A stretch of DNA of 54,504 nucleotides from Allorhizocola rhizosphaerae (GTDB taxonomy: Bacteria; Actinomycetota; Actinomycetes; Mycobacteriales; Micromonosporaceae): NCBI RefSeq assembly GCF_003426775.1, contig NZ_QJUG01000022.1:1-54504 (forward strand), written 5' to 3'. Shown piece after piece: positions 33,213-40,658 of this stretch (its first letter is position 1; the number at the start of each line of letters is the position of its first letter). A program made the translations under genes and the position numbers. The notes below the pieces were generated by a model that searched no databases, had not been told where the DNA came from, and worked only from the letters and a program-made list of their open reading frames with translations.

Positions 33213-34433
33213 ATGGGCTGGGTCGCATATGACACGATTTCCGATCTGCTGGATCGGGAAGGAAGCGACGTGGCACGGGTGCGCCTGCTGGGCATGCCGG
33301 TGATCTGCATGCGCGGGCTGCCCGCCGTGCACGTGTTCTACGACGAGAGCCGGTTTCAGCGGCGCGGGGTCCTGCCCGGTTTCGCCAAGAAGACACTATT
33401 CGGGGTGGGCGGTGTGCAGGGGCTCGACGACGGCGAGCACCGGGCGCGCAAGGCGATGTTCCTGTCTGTGGGCACGCCGGGCTACGCCGAGCAGCTGGCC
33501 ATGATCGCCGGTGGGTTGTGGCGGCAGGCGGCGCGGCGGTGGGCTGGGATGCCGCGCGTGGCCCTGTTCGACGAGAGCGCGCTGGTTCTCACCCGTGCCG
33601 TCACGGCATGGGCGCATGCGCCGCTGCCCGCGGCCGGAGCGGCCGCGCTGGCCGAAAATTTGACCACGATGGTGGACGGGTTCGCCACGCTGGGCGCGAG
33701 GCATTGGCGGGGACGGATGGCACGGGCACGCGCCGAGATGTGGGCGGGCAAGGTGATCGGCGACGTCCGGGCCGGTGGGCTCACGGTCTCTCCGGCTTCG
33801 GTGGTGCACACGGTCGCCCACCATCGCGACGCGAGCGGTGTGCTGATGCCCGAGCGGGTGGCCGGGGTCGAGCTGCTGAACATTATCCGGCCGACCGTGG
33901 CCGTGGCATGGTTCGTGACGTTCATCGCGCACGCCCTGCACCACCATCCCGAATGGCGCCAGCCCCTGCGCGACGGTGACCGGGCGGTGTCGCGGGCCTT
34001 CGCGCAGGAGGCGCGGCGCTTCTACCCGTTCGCACCGTTCGTCGGGGCCCGGGTGCGGCATGACTTCGTGTGGGAGGGCCAGCACTTCGACGAGGGCCGG
34101 CTCGTGCTGCTCGACATCTATGGCACCAACCACAGCCCGACGCTGTGGCGGGAGCCGGAAACCTTTGACCCGCAACGGTTCCTGGGCACGGACGCGGCCC
34201 CGCAGCACGTGATCGCGCAGGGCGGCGGCGAGGCCGGCGCGGGACACCGGTGTCCGGGCGAGGACATCACGCTGCGCCTCATGGCACAGGCGGCGGAGGC
34301 ACTGTCCAATCTCGACTATCGGCTGCCGCCGCAGGACCTTGGCATCCCGCTCGACCGCATCCCGACCAGACCCCGAAGCGGCGTGATTCTCGAAAGGGTG
34401 AGGGAGCCGGTGGCAGCCCTTCACCGCTCCTGA
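33213..34433 (+). CDS. Cytochrome P450 of the CYP152 (fatty acid peroxygenase) family
   Basis: 406 residues from the ATG at 33213. Nearly collinear with P450BSbeta: LFGVGGVQGLD, ARHWRGRMARARAEMW, IRPTVAVAWFV, RRFYPFAPFVGARVRHDFVWEG, DIYGTNHSPTLW, and the heme loop GAGHRCPGEDIT (Cys347). The substrate-carboxylate arginine is R226 in IRP, allowing H2O2-driven catalysis without redox partners. The residue that is His85 in the decarboxylase OleT is Gln69 here, as in the hydroxylase P450BSbeta, so alpha/beta-hydroxylation is more likely. The N-terminus is about ten residues shorter than usual before VRLLG. Confidence 0.92.
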   Translation: MGWVAYDTISDLLDREGSDVARVRLLGMPVICMRGLPAVHVFYDESRFQRRGVLPGFAKKTLFGVGGVQGLDDGEHRARKAMFLSVGTPGYAEQLAMIAGGLWRQAARRWAGMPRVALFDESALVLTRAVTAWAHAPLPAAGAAALAENLTTMVDGFATLGARHWRGRMARARAEMWAGKVIGDVRAGGLTVSPASVVHTVAHHRDASGVLMPERVAGVELLNIIRPTVAVAWFVTFIAHALHHHPEWRQPLRDGDRAVSRAFAQEARRFYPFAPFVGARVRHDFVWEGQHFDEGRLVLLDIYGTNHSPTLWREPETFDPQRFLGTDAAPQHVIAQGGGEAGAGHRCPGEDITLRLMAQAAEALSNLDYRLPPQDLGIPLDRIPTRPRSGVILERVREPVAALHRS

Positions 34434-34452
34434 CCGACGGATGGGATGGGAC

Positions 34453-34740
34453 ATGAACGATCAGACAGCCTGGGCGCAGGTCCAGGAGGCGCTCAGCGAT
34501 CTGGACTTCCCGGCCACGAAGGAGGAGGTCGTCGAGCACGCCTCCAGGCACGCGGGCGAGGCGGGGCGCAAGCTGCTGCGCGCGCTTCCGCTTGCCACGT
34601 ATCGCAACATGAGCGAGATCCGCAGCTCGGTGCCGCTGGATCCGGCGGCCGACGACGGGCAGACCGCCGCGCAAAAGGCCGAGCAGGCCCGCTCCAAGCA
34701 CGACCATCGCATCGCCGAGCACCTGCGCCGGCCGGACTAG
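34453..34740 (+). CDS. DUF2795-like protein
   Basis: 95 residues from the ATG at 34453 (an ATG four codons earlier is possible). The core AWAQVQEALSDLDFPATKEEVVEHASRHAGEAGRKLLRALPLATYRNMSEIRSSVP matches the DUF2795 helical fold, in which LxxLPxxxYxSxxEV is conserved. It is common in actinobacteria and is of unknown function. A hairpin terminator lies directly after its stop. Confidence 0.85.
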   Translation: MNDQTAWAQVQEALSDLDFPATKEEVVEHASRHAGEAGRKLLRALPLATYRNMSEIRSSVPLDPAADDGQTAAQKAEQARSKHDHRIAEHLRRPD

Positions 34741-34767
34741 CGGGGGGCCGTCGGACCCGGCCCCCCG
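34741..34767. terminator. Bidirectional hairpin terminator
   Basis: Perfect 10-bp arms CGGGGGGCCG and CGGCCCCCCG with a seven-base loop, between the convergent DUF2795 and GH43 genes. Confidence 0.8.
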
Positions 34768-34778
34768 CGTCGGTCGTG

Positions 34779-36188
34779 TCAGACGCGCGTGATGCGGATG
34801 GCGTCGGCGATCACGTAGCCGGTGCCGCCGGTCCAGCGCGACACCGCGACCTTGTTCTCGTCGCCGGCGGTGAGGGTGAAGGTGCCGAGGGTACGCCACA
34901 TGCCCCCGTTGACCCGCTGATCCACGTTGACGGTCTGGTTGCCCGTGGCCGTGACGATGATGTAAGGCGTGCGGTCGTTGTAGCCAGACACCGCCGGCCA
35001 CCAGGCGTCCACGCGATACGTCCCGGTCTCCGGAATAGCGAACCTGTACCAGGCCGGATCGCTCGCGGCGACCGGGTTGGCGAACCGGTAGTCCGCACCG
35101 TACCGCTGCGCCGAATACGTTGACATGCCCCAGTTTTCACTCGCCGTGAACCGGTCCGCGGTCGCATTGTCCACAATGGACGTCCAGCCCGGCGGGTTCT
35201 CCGGATCACCCGACGGCGGGGTCAGGGCCGTGCTGAGGCTGTACGGCCGCCCGAAGTTGGGCGTGCCGTCGGCGTTCCACGAGATCTTCTGCGCCCGCGT
35301 CGTGCGCCCCGCGTAGGTGTACGCCGAGCTTGTCTTGCCGTGGTAGACAATCCAGTCCTCCGAGCCGTCGGGCGACTTGAAGAACCCGTTGTGGCCCGGC
35401 CCGAAAACGCCCGCCGCGTCGTTGCGCCAGAACACCGGGCCCGCGTGCTGCACCCAGCTGGCGGCGTTCATCGGGTCGGCCCCGTCGGCGATCGACTTCA
35501 TCCACAGCTGGTAGTCGGGCTTGCCCGTGTCGCATGTGGAGTACACGAGGAACAGCCGGTTGGTGCCGCGCAGCCCGACCGGGCCCTCGCGCACCTCGGT
35601 GCACCCGCCGCTCGCGGGAATCGCGACCCGCGAACCCGTGACGGACCACGGCGTGTTCATCGCCTGGATGTAGAGCTGCGCCGGTCCGGTCATGCCGCGC
35701 CCCGGCCCGCTCCACATGAAGTACATCCGTCCGTTGTGGACGATCGGTTCGCCGTCGATGGCGTAGGTGCCCCAGTCGGCGATGCGCGCCTTGAAGTGAT
35801 ACGGCCCCAACGGGTTGTCCCCGTCGGACTCGATCACATAGTTGCGGTGGTTGGCGTCCACGCCGTCGCTGGCGGTGTAGTACACGTACCAGCGGCCGTT
35901 GAACCGGTAGAGCGCGGGCGCCCACATCTGCTTGTTGCGGCTGTTGTCCGGGTCGCGCCACACCGTGTTCTCAGGTGCCGACGCGAGCCCGCGCAGCGTG
36001 GGCGAGCGCCAGATCCCGATGCGGTCGCCCAGTGTGGTCGCGAGGTAGTAGTACCCGTTGTAGAAGGTCAGCGTCGGATCGGCGCTCCCGTTGAGCGGGT
36101 TGGTGAATGAGCCCGCGGCCTGCGCCGGCGCGGCCGGCAGCAGGAGCAACGCGCAGGCCGCCAATATGGCCAACCGTTTGAGTCTCAC
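34779..36188 (-). CDS. Secreted GH43 family glycosidase with golvesin/Xly-type C-terminal domain
   Basis: 469 residues. Signal peptide ends at PAQAA. The GH43 five-bladed propeller starts at SFTNPLNGSADPTLTFYNGYYYLATT (Asp in SADP is the probable base), with AIDGEPIVHNGRMYFMWSG and GGCTEVREGPVGL, whose Glu is the probable acid. Substrates in this family are arabinan or xylan side chains. Residues 340-469 (GWTSIVDNATADRFTASENWG to GYVIADAIRITRV) form a separate domain almost the same as that of the next gene's amidase; such domains bind wall or polysaccharide. The two genes are 17 bp apart on the same strand. Confidence 0.9.
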   Translation of the reverse strand: MRLKRLAILAACALLLLPAAPAQAAGSFTNPLNGSADPTLTFYNGYYYLATTLGDRIGIWRSPTLRGLASAPENTVWRDPDNSRNKQMWAPALYRFNGRWYVYYTASDGVDANHRNYVIESDGDNPLGPYHFKARIADWGTYAIDGEPIVHNGRMYFMWSGPGRGMTGPAQLYIQAMNTPWSVTGSRVAIPASGGCTEVREGPVGLRGTNRLFLVYSTCDTGKPDYQLWMKSIADGADPMNAASWVQHAGPVFWRNDAAGVFGPGHNGFFKSPDGSEDWIVYHGKTSSAYTYAGRTTRAQKISWNADGTPNFGRPYSLSTALTPPSGDPENPPGWTSIVDNATADRFTASENWGMSTYSAQRYGADYRFANPVAASDPAWYRFAIPETGTYRVDAWWPAVSGYNDRTPYIIVTATGNQTVNVDQRVNGGMWRTLGTFTLTAGDENKVAVSRWTGGTGYVIADAIRITRV

Positions 36189-36204
36189 TGTGCTCTCCTG
36201 AGGG

Positions 36205-37170
36205 TCAGACCCGGCTGACGCGGATCGCGTCGGCGATGACGTAGCCGGTGCCGCTGGTCCAGCGGGAGACCGCGACCTTGTTTTCGTCCGCCGCGGTCAG
36301 GTTGAACGTGCCGAGGCTGCGCCAGGCGCCGCCGCCCGAACGCTGGTCGACGACCACGGTCTGGTTGCCGGTGGCGGTGGCGATGATGAACGGGGTGCGG
36401 TCGTTGTAGCCGGAGTTGCCCGGATACCACGTCTCGACGCGGTAGGTGCCCGTCTCCGGGATCGCGAACCTGTACCACGCCGGGTCGCTGGCCGCGACCG
36501 GGTTGGCGAACCTGTAGTCGGCGCCGTGCCGCTGGGTGGAGTACGTTGACGTGCCCCAGTTTTCGCTCGCGGTGAAGCGGCCGGCGGTGTCGTTGTCCAC
36601 GATGGCGAACCAGCCCGGGGGCTGCGGGTTGAGCAGCCGGGCCACGTCGGCGCGCATCACGTTGAGGTCGATGAACGACGGGTCGATCTTCCCGGTGGTG
36701 GAGGTCTCGCGGTGCCCGCGGGCGTAACTCGCGTCACGGCCGAAGCGGCGCAGCACGGCCGCCGTGGCCTTGAGGGAGTTGTTGTACTGTGCGGCTGTCA
36801 TGGACTGGTTGACCCCGTTGTAGTCGATTTCCCAGCCGACGAGCATGGTGTTGCCATCGCCGGCCGGGATGGGGCCGCTGGCGCGGGCCGTGCCGGCGTG
36901 GTTGCACCGGCCGGCCGAGATGACGTGAAAAACGCCGTGGTAGTCGACCAGGGCCTGGCACAGCGGGCCGGGCAGGTCGGAGCGGCCGTTGATGCACACG
37001 TTGAGCGCCGGGTGCGGGTTGCTGGCCGACGACGTGGCGGCGGTGTGGTGCCACAGCACACCGAACGGCTCGAATGAGCCGGGGCGCATGCGGTTGCGCC
37101 AATCGCCGTGCTCGACCACGGGGATGTCTTCGGCGCGCAGCACGTCGGCGAGCCAGGGGATCGTGGCCAT
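36205..37170 (-). CDS. N-acetylmuramoyl-L-alanine amidase with golvesin/Xly-type domain
   Basis: 321 residues from the ATG at 37168-37170. The Amidase_2 zinc ligands can be read in GVLWHHTAATSS, YARGHRE and TTGKIDPS, with the catalytic Glu likely in GWEIDYNG. The domain at 195-321 is the same C-terminal module as in the GH43 protein. The protein has no signal peptide of its own; a coupled 59-codon ORF just upstream encodes one (see 37170-37349). The start codon has GGGAGG four bases before it. The enzyme is expected to cleave the amide bond between MurNAc and the stem peptide. Confidence 0.88.
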   Translation of the reverse strand: MATIPWLADVLRAEDIPVVEHGDWRNRMRPGSFEPFGVLWHHTAATSSASNPHPALNVCINGRSDLPGPLCQALVDYHGVFHVISAGRCNHAGTARASGPIPAGDGNTMLVGWEIDYNGVNQSMTAAQYNNSLKATAAVLRRFGRDASYARGHRETSTTGKIDPSFIDLNVMRADVARLLNPQPPGWFAIVDNDTAGRFTASENWGTSTYSTQRHGADYRFANPVAASDPAWYRFAIPETGTYRVETWYPGNSGYNDRTPFIIATATGNQTVVVDQRSGGGAWRSLGTFNLTAADENKVAVSRWTSGTGYVIADAIRVSRV

Positions 37171-37349
37171 CACGCCTCCCGCTGGATCAGGTCGGCCAGG
37201 CATTCGGCGGGTGGGGCTGCGGATGGAGCGTCTGCGGTGGGAGCCGCTTGAGCCTGGGCGGCGGGGGCCGCGACGACTGCGGCGGCGGCCAGGGCCGGCG
37301 CGGCGACAATCAGCCGTCTGGACAGGCGGGTAGGGCGGGGGTGCTTCAT
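37170..37349 (-). CDS. Signal-peptide mini-ORF coupled to the amidase gene
   Basis: 59 codons with a strong AAGGAGC ribosome site. The N-terminus has a twin-arginine-like SRRLIVAAPALAAAAVV core and an AQA cleavage site, then a short hydrophilic tail (ADAPSAAPPAECLADLIQREA). Its TGA overlaps the amidase ATG (TGATG). The hydrophobic part is clearly a secretion leader in an otherwise leaderless operon. One base inserted or removed near 37172 would fuse it to the amidase. It may be a true coupled leader or a frameshifted signal peptide. Confidence 0.55.
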   Translation of the reverse strand: MKHPRPTRLSRRLIVAAPALAAAAVVAAPAAQAQAAPTADAPSAAPPAECLADLIQREA

Positions 37350-37457
37350 GGTGCTCCTTCGAAAGGGGGAGGACAGCCATAAATGAGCGCAGGATACCGG
37401 CCGACGGGCGTCGATGGGTATATGTTTCGGCGAGATTTCAAGATCTGTTAGTTATTT

Positions 37458-38441
37458 TCAGGAGGTACCCATGCCGCCGAGCAACGACTCGCCGAGAGCG
37501 GTGATCGTGTGCAGCGTCTGCCGGCCGGAGGTGCGGCTGGTCAGCAGGCCCGCCTTGCGCAGAGTGGCCGCGTGCCCGCTCGCGCTCGACAGCGAAATCC
37601 TCAGCTGGCCGGCCAGCTCGCCCGTGGTGCGGCCGTAAGGCGAGGACGCCACCGCCTGCAACACCGACGCCCGCGTGTGCCCGAGCAGCGCCACCAGTTC
37701 GCGGCGAAGCGCCGGTCCGGTGTGGACGGCCGGGCGAAGCGCGGGCTCAATCGGGTACACCAAAATGGGTTCGCCCTCGCAGACGCGGAGGGTGATCGGA
37801 GCCCGCCGGCAGAAGAACGAGGGCAGCAGGGTCAGGCCCCGGCCGTTGAGATGAATGTCGCGGTCATGGGGATAGACGATGTGGAGGACGGGCGGCTGCC
37901 ACCGCATGGTCGGGTGGAGCGTCGCGAGCACCCACTCGCTGCCGCGGTCGGCGATGATGCGGGCGCGCAGGGCCCGCTCCGCGGCCACCTCGCTGCGGAT
38001 CAGATCCCAAAACGCGGCCAGGGTCGCCTCGAAGTAGCGCCGCATGGTGGCGGTGAGCGTGCGCAGCGCGTGCCCGTCACCGTCGGCGAGCCGGCGCGTC
38101 CAAGCGGCGGGTGTGCCCTGACCGGTCAGCAGGTCGAGATCTGCCCGCAGCAGATGCGCGGGAGTGGCGCCGACCAGATTCAGACCCGCTTCCAGGCCGG
38201 CCTGACCGTGGGTCGGGGTGAGAAAGTCCGGGGTGTACCCGCGAGGCGGCGCGAGCGTCATCAAAGCCCGCATCTGTGGCGTCAGGCGGGCCCGCGCGGT
38301 GTCGCGCCACGCATCGAACCGCGGATGCGAGCCGCCGTCGGTGAGCACATGCTGACTGAGCATGGCCTCCCACAGCGGGTCCGCGTTGGCCGCCAACCGG
38401 AGCCGGCCCAGATCCGAGGCGGTGAAATGGATGCGCAACAT
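37458..38441 (-). CDS. ArsR-like winged-helix regulator with large N-terminal domain
   Basis: 327 residues. The C-terminal 75 residues (RAELVALLGHTRASVLQAVASSPYGRTTGELAGQLRISLSSASGHAATLRKAGLLTSRTSGRQTLHTITALGESLL-type pattern) are an ArsR/HTH_20 wing. The N-terminal 240 residues, starting LRIHFTASDLGRLRLAANADPLWEAMLS, are the conserved actinobacterial DUF5937-like sensor region. It is divergent from the LCP gene. Inducer and targets are unknown. Confidence 0.85.
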   Translation of the reverse strand: MLRIHFTASDLGRLRLAANADPLWEAMLSQHVLTDGGSHPRFDAWRDTARARLTPQMRALMTLAPPRGYTPDFLTPTHGQAGLEAGLNLVGATPAHLLRADLDLLTGQGTPAAWTRRLADGDGHALRTLTATMRRYFEATLAAFWDLIRSEVAAERALRARIIADRGSEWVLATLHPTMRWQPPVLHIVYPHDRDIHLNGRGLTLLPSFFCRRAPITLRVCEGEPILVYPIEPALRPAVHTGPALRRELVALLGHTRASVLQAVASSPYGRTTGELAGQLRISLSSASGHAATLRKAGLLTSRTSGRQTLHTITALGESLLGGMGTS

Positions 38442-38544
38442 TGTCGATGCCTCCGTTGATCGCCGACGCTAGCGGACGTCAGCGATGCGCACAACGGTTC
38501 GCCGGGTTCAACCCGTCTTAGGGGAGAAGTTCTACGGAGAGGAC

Positions 38545-39648
38545 GTGCACGTGTTGTGGGCGAAGCTCGGGGTGGTCTTCGGCGCCTTGCTGATGACGGT
38601 GAGCGGGGGTGGGCTGATCGCGGTGCGGTTGGCCACGGCGAAGCTGGACTCCAGCATCACCACCACCGAGATGATCGACTCCAAATCGGAGGCCTATGCG
38701 GGCAGCAACATCGATGGCGCGATCAATCTGCTGCTGGTCGGGATCGACGTGGAACCCAGCTACACCGGGCCGGGGGAGCGCGAAGGCGTGCTTTCGGACA
38801 CGATCGTGGTGATGCACATCCCGCATTCGCACGACCGGGCCTATCTGCTGTCGATCCCGCGGGACACGAAGGTCACCATCGGCGGGCGCACGGAGAAAAT
38901 CAACGCCGCGTTCGGGCATGGCTATCGCGGCAAGCAGGGCGGCGAGCTTGAGAAGCGAGCCGCGGGCGTGCGGATGCTGTCCGACACGGTGTTCAAGCTG
39001 ACCGGGATCAAATTCCACGGGGCCATGCTGATTGACTTCGATGGGTTCAGGGGCGTGCTGGAGGAGCTCGGCGGGGTGGAGATGTGCGTGGATCAGCGGG
39101 CCACGTCGATTCATCTGGCGTGGGACGCGCAGGGCAACATCGTGTCGACGTGGTATGACGACGTCAACAAGAAGGTGCGCGGCATGCCCCAGGGCGGCAG
39201 GTCGGTGGTGCACGAGGTGGGCTGCCGGTCGTTCACGCCCGAGCTGGCGCTTGACTACGCGCGCATCCGCAAGAGCCTGGAAAACGGCGACTACGACCGG
39301 CAGAAGAACCAGCAAAAGCTGATCAAGGCGATGGTCGGGAAGGCGATGAGCAAGGGCGTGGTCACCGACGTGAACCGGCTCAACCGGGTCATCGAGGCCG
39401 GCGGGAAGGCGACGATCCTCGACACCGGTGGGGCGAAGCTCGTCGACTTCGTGTTCACGCTCAAGGACATCCGGCCCGACGACATCATCATGGTCAGGAC
39501 CAACGGGGGCAGGGTGAATCCCGTGGAAATCGGCAACACGTCGTATGAGGTGCTCGATGCGCAATCGTTGCGGCTCTTCCAAAGCGTGCGTGACGAGACG
39601 GTGCAGCAGTTTCTGGTGAGCCATCCGGAGTTTCTCTCCCCGTCGTAG
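38545..39648 (+). CDS. LytR-CpsA-Psr (LCP) family wall-polymer ligase
   Basis: 367 residues from the GTG at 38545, with GGAGAGGAC ahead; the frame extends 20 codons further without coding character. One N-terminal TM helix (VVFGALLMTVSGGGLIAVRLA) is followed by the LCP domain: INLLLVGIDVEP, SDTIVVMHIPHSHDRAYLLSIPRDTKVTI, LTGIKFHGAMLIDFDGFRGVLEELGGVEMCVD and DYARIRKSL. The Arg/Asp residues that bind the polyprenyl diphosphate are retained. It should attach secondary polymers to peptidoglycan from lipid carriers, outside the membrane. Confidence 0.93.
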   Translation: MHVLWAKLGVVFGALLMTVSGGGLIAVRLATAKLDSSITTTEMIDSKSEAYAGSNIDGAINLLLVGIDVEPSYTGPGEREGVLSDTIVVMHIPHSHDRAYLLSIPRDTKVTIGGRTEKINAAFGHGYRGKQGGELEKRAAGVRMLSDTVFKLTGIKFHGAMLIDFDGFRGVLEELGGVEMCVDQRATSIHLAWDAQGNIVSTWYDDVNKKVRGMPQGGRSVVHEVGCRSFTPELALDYARIRKSLENGDYDRQKNQQKLIKAMVGKAMSKGVVTDVNRLNRVIEAGGKATILDTGGAKLVDFVFTLKDIRPDDIIMVRTNGGRVNPVEIGNTSYEVLDAQSLRLFQSVRDETVQQFLVSHPEFLSPS

Positions 39649-39664
39649 GCGGGTAACGGGTGGT

Positions 39665-40651
39665 ATGGCGATGATCGGATACCACGCGAGCCACGAGCAG
39701 TCCGGGCCGCGTGAGCTGCTGGAGTGCGTGCGGCTGGCGCAGCGGGCAGGGTTTGGGGCCGCGATGTGCTCCGACCACCTGTTCCCGTGGCTGAGCACGC
39801 ATCGGGACGGCGTCGCGTTCGCATACGCGTGGCTTGGCGCGGCGCTGGAGGCGACCACGCTGCCGTTCGGCGTGGTCAGCGCGCCTGGACAGCGGTATCA
39901 CCCGGTGGTGCTCGCGCAGGCGGCCAGCACGCTGGAGCAGATGTATCCGGGCCGGTTCTGGCTGGCCGTGGGCAGTGGCGAGGCGCTCAACGAGCACGTG
40001 ACCGGGGACTCGTGGCCGGACAAGCCGGCGCGGGAGGCGCGGTTGCACGAGTGCGTTGACGTGATGCGGCGATTGTGGCGGGGCGAGACGGTCGACCATG
40101 CGGGGCTCGTGCGGGTGCGCCGGGCGCGGGTGTATTCGTCGGGTGTGGACACGGCGGTGCCTTTGTTCGCGGCGGCGGTGACGCCGGAGACCGCGCAGTG
40201 GGCGGCGGGTTGGGCCGATGGGCTGGTCACCATCAATGGGCCGGTGGAGCGGATGCGGCGGGTCGTGGAGGCGTTTCGCGCAAGCGGGGGCCGGGACAAG
40301 CCGGTGCGCCTGCAATACCACCTGTCGTGGGCGTTGAGCCGGGAGCAGGCGCGGGCACAGGCGTGGGATCAGTGGCGCCACGCGGGATTGCGGTATCCGA
40401 TGTCGTGGGACCTCGCGATGCCGGAAGACTTCGACGCGGCGTGCGTCTCGGTCGAGGTTGACGATTTGGTGGACGCGGTGGCCATGGAGTCCGATTTGGA
40501 CTGGCATGCGGCACGGCTTCAGGAGGCTGCGGAGTTGGGGTTCGACCAGATCCTGCTGCACAACGTTGGGCGCAATCAGCGGGAGTTCATCGAGGTGTTC
40601 GGCGAGAGCGTGCTGCCACGCCTCGTGGGAGGGACGGTTCGCGTTGAGTGA
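39665..40651 (+). CDS. LLM-class (probably F420-dependent) oxidoreductase, TIGR03885-like
   Basis: 328 residues. It follows the luciferase-like TIM barrel: MIGYHASHEQSGPRELLECVRLAQRAGFGAAMCSDHLFPW, LPFGVVSAPGQRYHPVVLAQAASTLEQMYPGRFWLAVGSGEALNEHVTG, and VPLFAAAVTPETAQWAAGWADGLVTI. The SGEALNE segment is that of F420-dependent glucose-6-phosphate dehydrogenase-like enzymes. The trehalose-synthase-like GH13 gene begins seven bases downstream, an association I recall from other actinobacteria, which suggests a sugar substrate. Confidence 0.88.
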   Translation: MAMIGYHASHEQSGPRELLECVRLAQRAGFGAAMCSDHLFPWLSTHRDGVAFAYAWLGAALEATTLPFGVVSAPGQRYHPVVLAQAASTLEQMYPGRFWLAVGSGEALNEHVTGDSWPDKPAREARLHECVDVMRRLWRGETVDHAGLVRVRRARVYSSGVDTAVPLFAAAVTPETAQWAAGWADGLVTINGPVERMRRVVEAFRASGGRDKPVRLQYHLSWALSREQARAQAWDQWRHAGLRYPMSWDLAMPEDFDAACVSVEVDDLVDAVAMESDLDWHAARLQEAAELGFDQILLHNVGRNQREFIEVFGESVLPRLVGGTVRVE

Positions 40652-40658
40652 AGTGGCG

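Noticed and set aside
34453-34740. DUF2795-like gene as part of the radical SAM/P450 unit
   Set aside because: It is on the same strand and close, but the protein is a widespread stand-alone family with no link to either enzyme; the terminator after it only shows where the transcript may end.
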